From assembly GCA_036564195.1 (NCBI GenBank), contig DATCLA010000006.1:1-11741 (forward strand): a stretch of 11,741 nucleotides of DNA. Direction: 5' to 3'. Below the pieces are notes generated by a model that searched no databases, was not told the origin of the DNA, and saw only the letters and a program-made list of their open reading frames with translations. Of this stretch, positions 5,831 through 11,741 are shown in pieces. The position numbers and the translations under genes are program-made. Every line of letters begins with the position of its first letter. The stretch's first letter is position 1. Origin of the DNA: DATCLA01 sp036564195. Lineage in GTDB: Bacteria > Bacillota > UBA4882 > UBA8346.

Positions 5831-6463
5831 TCAGTCCCAAAGCTCCTGTTTCCTCCGGCGGTATTCCTGGTAGGTAAGCACCTTGGCCTGTGGTTCGATC
5901 GCACCGGCAACTACTGTGGCTAAAAATAGCAGATGAGTCCCGGCATCCAGAGTCTTGCCTTCCACCACCCGGCACTCAAAATAGCCGGCCCGCTCCTTTA
6001 AAACCGGAACGCCGGTTACTCCCTTTTCCCAGGCGAGTCCGGAAAATTTATCCTGACTGAGATCACGGCCGGAACTAAACCCGAATCTTTTAACCAGTTG
6101 CAACTGTTCCGGTTTTAACATCATCACCGAAAAGACTTGGCTTTCCCGGATTAATTCGGTAGTCCAATGTTGTTTATCCATTCCCAGAATTACTTGGAGT
6201 GGAGTGCTGGTGAGCTGCAGAACCGTATTGCCGATCATCCCGTTTACCCGTTTTGAATCCGCGGTCCTTGAAGCTACGACAAACAAACCGCAGGGCAGCG
6301 CCAACAATACCTCTTGGAGTCTTGCGGAATCCTCCGGCGTGATTTGGGCCTCGTTGGTCACCGGTTCAAAATAGGCAGCTCCGGCACCGCACACCGGACA
6401 GACCTCCGGGGGTTGAGTACCGACAAAAACATAATCACAAATCGTACAACGCCATTTTTTCAC
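5831..6463 (-). CDS. Rubredoxin-flavin reductase fusion (high molecular weight rubredoxin-like)
   Basis: The GTG at 6463 is chosen as the start because AGGGGG lies 9 bases upstream; the frame is open to a TTG at 6481, but that TTG overlaps the ribosome binding site. The product has 210 residues. Residues 1-33 form a rubredoxin-like iron site with two Cys pairs, C6-x2-C9 and C22-x2-C25 (CTICDYVF... EVCPVCGAG). Residues 45-205 are a flavin reductase-like FMN-binding split barrel (PCGLFVVASR, VNGMIGNTVLQLTSTP, HWTTELIRESQVF, YFECRVVEG, HLLFLATV). The barrel resembles that of the Moorella Hrb protein, an NAD(P)H:rubredoxin-type electron donor to flavodiiron protein FprA in oxygen or NO removal. 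In Moorella, as I recall it, the rubredoxin part is C-terminal, so the order here is reversed. No FprA gene is in view. It is convergent with the UPF0180 gene. Confidence 0.88.
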   Translation of the reverse strand: MKKWRCTICDYVFVGTQPPEVCPVCGAGAAYFEPVTNEAQITPEDSARLQEVLLALPCGLFVVASRTADSKRVNGMIGNTVLQLTSTPLQVILGMDKQHWTTELIRESQVFSVMMLKPEQLQLVKRFGFSSGRDLSQDKFSGLAWEKGVTGVPVLKERAGYFECRVVEGKTLDAGTHLLFLATVVAGAIEPQAKVLTYQEYRRRKQELWD

Positions 6464-6497
6464 CTTTAAAAACCCCCTCAAAGATCAATACAATATA

Positions 6498-6526
6498 TAT
6501 ATAACGCAATTAAAATATTTTTGAAA
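6498..6526 (-). promoter_or_regulatory. Weak candidate promoter of the rubredoxin-flavin reductase gene
   Basis: On the minus strand TTTCAA (6521-6526) and TATATA (6498-6503) are 17 bases apart in the 97-base gap between the end of sbcC and this gene. The -35 match is poor, and the surrounding AT repeat offers other -10 positions. The gene may instead be read partly from sbcC. Confidence 0.3.
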
Positions 6527-6534
6527 GCTTCCTT

Positions 6535-6558
6535 AAAAAGATTTAACTTTCGGGTTAA
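6535..6558 (-). terminator. Weak terminator-like hairpin after sbcC
   Basis: On the minus strand TTAAC-CCGAAA-GTTAA is followed by ATCTTTTT, starting 3 bases after the sbcC stop codon. The stem has only 5 AT-rich pairs, so termination would be partial at best. Confidence 0.28.
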
Positions 6559-6560
6559 CC

Positions 6561-9500
6561 TCACGCCTTTTCAATTCTGATGCGGCTACCGGCACCTCCG
6601 GGACTAGCCGGGGTGACGATCAGGCGGCGGCTAATCCGGCTACGCAACTCCGGCATATGGCTGATCACCCCGATGGTTAAATTCTCCTGTCGCAGCCGTT
6701 CCAAACAGTCCATCACTACTTCCAGCAGTTGCGGGTCGAGGGTGCCGAACCCTTCATCAAGGAAGAAAAACTCCAACGGGTGCTTACCATTAAGTTGAAT
6801 CTTTCCGGATAAAGCCAAAGCCAGTGAAAGCGAGACCAAAAAAGTTTCTCCCCCGGAAAGCGAAGACACCGGCCGGACTATCCCGCCGTTACTATTATCC
6901 GCTACCACAAAATCTTTATTATCATCCATTCGTAAAGCGTACCTGCTGCCAGTGAGCATTTCCAGGCGGCGGGAGGCATCCCATAAGATATAGCGCATCT
7001 GTTCCTCGGCAATATAGGCAACAAACGCATCACCCTGCAGCAGTTTGAAGATCTCGTCCACCAAGGCCTTTCTCCTTGCCAAGCCACGCTGTTCCTTCCG
7101 GTATTGTCCCACTTTTTGCAAGCGCTGTTCTAAGTCGCTGATGCGAGTCTGTTGTTTGGAGATTTCCCCCAGCAACTCTTCTTTCCTGGTTTGGAGCTGT
7201 TGCTGCCGGGCTTGTAATTGTTCCCACTGTTGGGCGGTTACCGCCCGGCCGTCCAACTTGTGCTGAATGATTTCGATCTGGTGTTGCCACCTTTTTTCCA
7301 TTTCATCAAACTCAGTAATAACCGCTTTTAGTTCCGCGCGTTCTCCCGGACTGCGCATTGCATCCTGGAAATCATTTCCATTTAAAAACCCTTTCTCTAA
7401 CAGCAGCCGGTCGAGTACTTCCTGAGCGTGGTCTAGGTTTTCCTGGCTCAGTTCCATTTTTTTGCGGGCCTCAACCGTCCGACTCTCCAAACTCTGTAAC
7501 TCACTGCGGGAATGCTCGGTGCGTTGTTTGAGGTATTCGTATTTATGGGTTAAATTATTAAGACACTCATCGATTTCCGCAAGTATTTCCCGGGGTTTTT
7601 GATCGCCGGTCACAGCCTGAACCCTGGTTTTACTTTCGTTAATTTCCCGTAATAACACTCTTTCGTTAGTCTTAAACTCATGCAGTTTCAAACTAAGCTG
7701 CTCTTGGTCATTACGCCACCCGGACAACGTTGTATCCAGCCCAGTCAGTTCCTGGGTTAGCTTGACAATGGTCTGTCGTAATGCCTCCAACTTGCGCTCA
7801 TTAGCTAAAATCCGCTTTTGTTCCTCGCCGAACTTAACTGTAGGCAACTCTTGCCGCAACTTCGCCAGACTCTCCTGTTTCTGTTTCAACTCCGGCTGGA
7901 CTTTCTGTAATTGGGCTTCGATCTTTTCCATGGTCTGCGACAACAGTTCCCGCTGATTATTTAACTGTTGGACCTGGTGGTCCGCTGCCAATTTGGCCTC
8001 TTTTACCCGCCCCAGTTCCGCTTGGATCTCTTTAGTCTGCTCCTCCCAATCACTAATGGTTTGACGGTAATTTTCGGTCTCTGCCTGTTTCTGCTGTAGA
8101 TAGGCTTTCAATTTGGCGGGGCTGTTTTCCCGGATTTCCGAAGGAAGCATCTGTTTTAATTCGGCTAGCTGCTCCCAGAACCGGCTGATCTTCTCCTGAA
8201 GCTCGGTATAACGGTTTTGGTACTGCTCTGTCTGGACTTGACCTTGGAAGAATTCTCGGTTCAAGCGTTCCAACTCTTCCCGGGCGGTTTGGGTAAAAGT
8301 CTCGTTGTTCAACATTTTAGTCCGCTTCTTTTCGAGTTCCGTCTGGTCAAATTTCGCCGGTTTGGGGTGTTGGAGTGAACCACATACCGGACAGGCGGCC
8401 CCCTGGTGTAGTTCACCGGCGAGCCTGGCAGCTAGGGATTGTTCCTCTAGCAACCGGATTTCTTCCTTTAAGCGGACTTGGACCTCTTCCATCCGGGCTA
8501 ACTTCTGTTGTTGCTGCTCGATTAATTTATACAATTTAACTTGGTTTTCTTTGGCCGGGTTCCAAACTTCCATCAATTTTAATACTTCAAATTTGATTGC
8601 CTCCGTCTCGGCCTGGATGGCAATGATCTGGTTAATCCCGCTCTCCAAACGATTTAATTCACTGCTGCGTTTGGCGTAACTTTGTAAATCACCGGGTTTT
8701 TGTTGCTGCTGCCGGAGCGTTTTTTCCTGTAACTCTTCCAATTCCTGGGCTAATTGTCTGGCGGCAGCCTCCCTTTCACGGATTTCTCCTTCTAACGCTT
8801 GCTGCTGTTGCAGTTGTTCCGCTTTTTCCGTTTCAAAACGGTCAACCTCCTGTTCCAGCCGGTCAACCTCTTTTTCAAGCTCCACTCCAGCTAAAACTTT
8901 TTCTTTATAGGCTGCCTCCACTGTTAAAACGCGAATCTCCGCCTCAATCTCTTTCTGTTTCTGCTCCTTCTGATCCCGCTCTGCTTTGCTTGCTTCAATT
9001 CTGGCTTGAATTTGTGCCAGCTCCTTGGTGAGTTTAGCGGTTTCAGCCTGTAACTTCGAAAGCTCAGTTTCTTTCAATTGCAGCTCAACCTCTATGGGAA
9101 GCAAGGCTTGAATTTCGGTGCGTTTGGCGATTAAGGTTGGTTGTCTTTTAAAGAAGAGCGTTTCTACTTCAGCGAATTCCGCACTTAACCGTTGATTTTC
9201 TGCCTGTTCAGTTTGGAATAACATCCATATTTTCTGAAATTCCTCCCGGCTGCTTGCTAAGTCAGCCTTTGCCTTTTGGGAACTCTCCAGATACGGACGG
9301 AGGGTCTCTGCAACTTGAGCCTTTTCGAAAATAGCCCTTTTCAGCTCGATTTCATTCTTCTTTTGCTGCTGGAGCCGTAGCTTCTCCTGGATCTGCTCCA
9401 ATTCTGTCTGGAGCTGCCAGACTTGGCTGGCCGCAGTAAACTCAGTTTCACTCTTAACGGCCTCGGCTACTAACCGGGCTTGCTCAGCTTCTTCCTCCGC

Positions 9501-10178
9501 CAGCTTAGTTCGGAGAGCAGTCAGTTGAGCTTCAGACACTTCGCCTTGTTCCTGAATGGACCGTTCGACCAGCTCCAGTTGTAGTACTAAGTTGTCTCGT
9601 TCTTTCTTCACCTTCTCAGTGAGCCTGCTGCCATAGTCGGATAATGCGAAGATCCTTTCCAGCATCCGGAGGCGTTCCGCATCTTTCAACTTTAAAAATT
9701 GGGAGAACTCTCCCTGGGGCAACACCACCGACCGGGTAAAGTCTTCCATATTTAAACCAATGATGGTTTCGACCCTATGGGTAACCTCGGAACTGTTTGC
9801 AGCGATGATTTTATCCTGGGCGCCGTTGACCTCCACCAGTCGGCAGACTGTGGCCTGCACCGAATCCCGTCTGTCCTTATGCCGTTTGAAACCCCGTTCC
9901 ACCCGATAGACCTTCCGCTCGGCCCCAGTACCGATTGCAAAACTAAATGAGACCTCCAATTTATTACACTGACTGTTTAAAATACCCTGAGTCCGGCTGA
10001 CCGCCCGCACCACTGTCCCATACAACGCCAGAGTAATTGCATCGAGAATCGTTGACTTCCCACTGCCGGTTTTTCCAAAGATCCCAAACAAACCGGTATC
10101 GCTTAATTGCTCAAAATCAATCTCCTGCCGTTCCTTAAAACTATGCAGTCCTTCAATAGTTAATTTTAATGGCTTCAT
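6561..10178 (-). CDS. sbcC: Nuclease SbcCD subunit C (SMC/Rad50-type ATPase)
   Basis: This 1205-residue protein has the full SbcC/Rad50 layout. Walker A is GKTGSGKS (35-42). A long coiled coil runs from about residue 190 up to the zinc hook C596-P-V-C599. The returning coiled coil ends near residue 1020. The ABC signature LSGGE (1107-1111) and Walker B LEFFFLDEGFGTLD (1135-1148) follow, with the H-loop region near ISHMPEL. The hook lies almost exactly at the midpoint, so the two coil arms are equal. The protein is somewhat longer than E. coli SbcC (about 1050 residues), which means longer arms. SbcC dimerises by zinc at the hook and uses ATP to control the SbcD nuclease, opening DNA hairpins and protein-blocked ends. 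AGGAGG lies 10 bases before the ATG, which overlaps the sbcD stop by 4 bases (ATGA), so the subunits are translationally coupled. Confidence 0.97.
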   Translation of the reverse strand: MKPLKLTIEGLHSFKERQEIDFEQLSDTGLFGIFGKTGSGKSTILDAITLALYGTVVRAVSRTQGILNSQCNKLEVSFSFAIGTGAERKVYRVERGFKRHKDRRDSVQATVCRLVEVNGAQDKIIAANSSEVTHRVETIIGLNMEDFTRSVVLPQGEFSQFLKLKDAERLRMLERIFALSDYGSRLTEKVKKERDNLVLQLELVERSIQEQGEVSEAQLTALRTKLAEEEAEQARLVAEAVKSETEFTAASQVWQLQTELEQIQEKLRLQQQKKNEIELKRAIFEKAQVAETLRPYLESSQKAKADLASSREEFQKIWMLFQTEQAENQRLSAEFAEVETLFFKRQPTLIAKRTEIQALLPIEVELQLKETELSKLQAETAKLTKELAQIQARIEASKAERDQKEQKQKEIEAEIRVLTVEAAYKEKVLAGVELEKEVDRLEQEVDRFETEKAEQLQQQQALEGEIREREAAARQLAQELEELQEKTLRQQQQKPGDLQSYAKRSSELNRLESGINQIIAIQAETEAIKFEVLKLMEVWNPAKENQVKLYKLIEQQQQKLARMEEVQVRLKEEIRLLEEQSLAARLAGELHQGAACPVCGSLQHPKPAKFDQTELEKKRTKMLNNETFTQTAREELERLNREFFQGQVQTEQYQNRYTELQEKISRFWEQLAELKQMLPSEIRENSPAKLKAYLQQKQAETENYRQTISDWEEQTKEIQAELGRVKEAKLAADHQVQQLNNQRELLSQTMEKIEAQLQKVQPELKQKQESLAKLRQELPTVKFGEEQKRILANERKLEALRQTIVKLTQELTGLDTTLSGWRNDQEQLSLKLHEFKTNERVLLREINESKTRVQAVTGDQKPREILAEIDECLNNLTHKYEYLKQRTEHSRSELQSLESRTVEARKKMELSQENLDHAQEVLDRLLLEKGFLNGNDFQDAMRSPGERAELKAVITEFDEMEKRWQHQIEIIQHKLDGRAVTAQQWEQLQARQQQLQTRKEELLGEISKQQTRISDLEQRLQKVGQYRKEQRGLARRKALVDEIFKLLQGDAFVAYIAEEQMRYILWDASRRLEMLTGSRYALRMDDNKDFVVADNSNGGIVRPVSSLSGGETFLVSLSLALALSGKIQLNGKHPLEFFFLDEGFGTLDPQLLEVVMDCLERLRQENLTIGVISHMPELRSRISRRLIVTPASPGGAGSRIRIEKA

Positions 10179-11404
10179 TGGTCGGGTTCCTCCTCCCCGG
10201 CAGCAATTTCCAAAAATACCTGGGTTAACTCCGCCTGCGGCGAAGTGCCGGTTTTAAAGCGGTAATAATCCTCAAACAAATCCTTTAATGGTTTGGCCAG
10301 CCGGTTTTCCTCCAAGAGATCAAACGGAACACCTTCTTTCATTACCGGTCGGATTCCGATGATCTCACTACGGAGATTACGAATCGTCTGAATCTCTTCT
10401 TGAGACAAGGGCTGCTCTACGTGGACTTCCACATCGATCCAGGCCCCCCGGTCCCGTTCAGAACGGCACCATTCCATCAATTGCGCTACCCCTTCCTTGG
10501 CAACCCAGCGCACTAAGGGTTTACCCCCTTGCAACTCGATCTTTTCCACTTCCGCCGCTGCACCCGGGTGAACCTTAACTAAATAGACAGCTTTCCGGTA
10601 ACCGGTTTCGGAAAAACTATACGGTAATAATGAGCCTGAGTAGTAGGCGGTACTTTTAGCGCCGGCTACTTTTTGGGGTTTATGCAAATGTCCTAAAGCA
10701 ATATACTGAGCTTTTTCCGGCAATTGACTAGGTTCTACTGTCAAGGCGCCGCCCAATTGAATGGGCCGCTCCGAGTCTGAGGACTCCCCTCCGGCCACAA
10801 ACAAGTGACTAACTGCCAGGTTAACCGTATCTTCCCGGTAATGGTTTTCCAACGTCGCAAAAATCCGGCCGATTTTAGCGGAATAAGCCTCGCGCAAGAC
10901 AGTTTCGTCCATACTTTCAGTTAATAACTCCTCCAGGCGGGCCTCCGACGGATACGGTAGGGTAATTATTACCGCATGTTCCGCCTGGTTACCAATGGCC
11001 AGCTCCAGCCAGCCCGGGCCGGATTGCACCACCTTAACACCTGATCTTCCCCCGGTAAAGATCGTAGCCTCACTCCCGGGAACACCCAGTAAAATAATGC
11101 CGTTGCGCTGGGCCAGTGGTTTTGCGGCGCAGAGGCGTTCCGGACTGTCATGATTTCCGGCGATAATCACTATCGCCCTGCGGCCCCGGGCAGACAACCG
11201 TTCCACCGTATCAAAGAAGAGTTCTTCTGCTGCTGCCGAAGGAATAAAGGTGTCAAAGATATCCCCGGCAATTAAGACCAGATCCACTTGACGTTCCTCG
11301 GCAATTCGGCAAAGTTCGTCCAGGACCTCTACCTGTTCCGGCAGGCGTTCCCGGTTTTCCAAATACTTGCCGAGATGCCAGTCTGAGGTATGCAAAATAT
11401 TCAT
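10175..11404 (-). CDS. sbcD: Nuclease SbcCD subunit D (Mre11-type nuclease)
   Basis: The start is the ATG at 11404, 6 bases after AGGGGG, giving 409 residues; the frame extends upstream to a GTG at 11431 that would put the ribosome binding site inside the gene. All metallophosphoesterase metal ligands are visible: D8 and H10 (HTSDWHLGK), D48 (LIAGDIFD), N84-H85 with D86 (AGNHDSPERL), H200 (AVSHLF), and H239 with H241 (GHLHKP). The C-terminal part (from about 270) is the capping and SbcC-binding region. The enzyme is a Mn2+-dependent 3'-5' double-strand exonuclease and single-strand endonuclease that cuts hairpins with SbcC. It is the first gene of the sbcDC pair and is read leftward. No GAAC-N4-GTTC-type LexA box was seen upstream. 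Confidence 0.97.
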   Translation of the reverse strand: MNILHTSDWHLGKYLENRERLPEQVEVLDELCRIAEERQVDLVLIAGDIFDTFIPSAAAEELFFDTVERLSARGRRAIVIIAGNHDSPERLCAAKPLAQRNGIILLGVPGSEATIFTGGRSGVKVVQSGPGWLELAIGNQAEHAVIITLPYPSEARLEELLTESMDETVLREAYSAKIGRIFATLENHYREDTVNLAVSHLFVAGGESSDSERPIQLGGALTVEPSQLPEKAQYIALGHLHKPQKVAGAKSTAYYSGSLLPYSFSETGYRKAVYLVKVHPGAAAEVEKIELQGGKPLVRWVAKEGVAQLMEWCRSERDRGAWIDVEVHVEQPLSQEEIQTIRNLRSEIIGIRPVMKEGVPFDLLEENRLAKPLKDLFEDYYRFKTGTSPQAELTQVFLEIAAGEEEPDQ

Positions 11405-11520
11405 CTTTGTCCCCCTATCAATCAGCCTCACTTAATAGTTAATTTTTTACCAAATTTCTAAACCTTTACATTTAAATTCTCCAATTATTCTTATCTCCCT
11501 GCTATTGTTATAACATGATA

Positions 11521-11547
11521 AAAGAAAAAATTGCTTGTTTTTTCTTT
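11521..11547. repeat. Perfect inverted repeat, 10-base arms
   Basis: AAAGAAAAAA (11521-11530) and TTTTTTCTTT (11538-11547) are exact reverse complements around the 7-base loop TTGCTTG. Transcribed in either direction it gives an A/U-rich hairpin whose 3' arm is U-rich, so it might act as a weak bidirectional terminator or as a DNA site. The right arm overlaps the spacer of the candidate rightward promoter. Confidence 0.6.
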
Positions 11548-11559
11548 CCATTCTAGAAT
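11531..11559 (+). promoter_or_regulatory. Candidate promoter for the gene beyond the right edge
   Basis: TTGCTT (11531-11536) and TAGAAT (11554-11559) are 17 bases apart. The -10 box is a 5 of 6 match and the -35 box only 3 of 6. A transcript from here would carry a leader of about 175 bases before the edge of the window. Confidence 0.3.
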
Positions 11560-11727
11560 TGGGGTAAAACTAATTTTTGTAGGTACATCATTATAAGATG
11601 GAAATTATTATCAAAGTAAGGAAAGATTAAAATTTGGCCAATTTAAAAAATATTTTATACATTAATTTGGTCATTTAGCAACTAATTGGCAGAATGATAA
11701 AGTCCTTACAATTATTATAAACCGACT

Positions 11728-11734
11728 GGAGGGG
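11728..11734 (+). promoter_or_regulatory. Ribosome binding site of a gene starting just outside the window
   Basis: GGAGGGG lies 7 bases before the right edge on the plus strand, so a start codon is expected within a few bases outside. This gene would be divergent from sbcDC. Nothing of its product is visible. Confidence 0.5.
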
Positions 11735-11741
11735 AAAAAAC

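Larger units (their letters stand above)
11405..11741. other. Intergenic region between sbcD and a rightward gene outside the window
   Basis: This AT-rich stretch of 337 bases contains no credible coding frame. It holds a perfect inverted repeat (11521-11547), a candidate plus-strand promoter (11531-11559), small palindromes (ATTCTAGAAT at 11550-11559, TTGGCCAA near 11635) and a ribosome binding site at the right edge. On the minus strand, TATAAC near 11507-11512 could be a -10 box for sbcDC, but no good -35 box pairs with it. No riboswitch fold was recognised in the roughly 175-base leader that the rightward promoter would make. Confidence 0.5.

Noticed and set aside
6491..6503. AT dinucleotide run as a repeat of interest
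   Set aside because: It is very short and lies in a promoter-like AT-rich gap.
8305..8679. Plus-strand ORF of 124 codons antisense to sbcC
   Set aside because: It mirrors the biased codons of the sbcC coiled coil and zinc hook; the Cys/Ser-rich product is a shadow. The same holds for the other ORFs inside sbcC and sbcD.
1..11741. CRISPR array, toxin-antitoxin pair, restriction system or prophage gene
   Set aside because: No regularly spaced repeats and no gene matching these families were found on either strand.

Overview
The window looks like chromosomal DNA from an anaerobic Firmicute of the Clostridia/Limnochordia type. The basis is AGGAGG-type ribosome binding sites, GTG starts, a UPF0180 (YkuS-like) gene, a rubredoxin/flavin-reductase fusion protein of the kind found in strict anaerobes, and a Firmicute-style sbcDC pair. 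I cannot name the genus.

Left part (1-3540, all minus strand, AT-rich): an overlapping or closely spaced run read right to left. It encodes two carbohydrate-importer-type ABC permeases (MalF-like, then MalG-like), then an HlyD/YknX-type membrane fusion protein, then the start of a MacB/FtsX-type ABC permease that runs off the left edge. No solute-binding protein or ATPase gene is in view. Placing importer permeases in one run with an exporter-type adaptor and MacB-like permease is the most unusual arrangement here.

Middle (3541-4607): no intact protein gene of known family. It holds candidate operators upstream of the permeases, a decayed IS3-family transposase remnant on the plus strand, a possible very small transcription unit (palindromic promoter region, 25-codon ORF, terminator-like hairpin), and a well-formed minus-strand tRNA-Arg(CCT) with its own promoter and terminator. 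The tRNA lies at the visible change from AT-rich (left) to more GC-rich (right) sequence, with its 3' end facing the AT-rich side.

Right part (4608-11404): a plus-strand pair encodes an unidentified polytopic membrane protein and a UPF0180 protein. It ends at a perfect hairpin terminator shared with a convergent minus-strand gene for the rubredoxin-flavin reductase fusion. Beyond that is the minus-strand sbcD-sbcC operon (4-base overlap), encoding the SbcCD (Rad50/Mre11-type) nuclease complex that processes hairpins and DNA ends. The last 337 bases are an AT-rich intergenic region. It carries a perfect 10-base inverted repeat and a candidate rightward promoter, and ends in a ribosome binding site for a gene that starts just outside the window.
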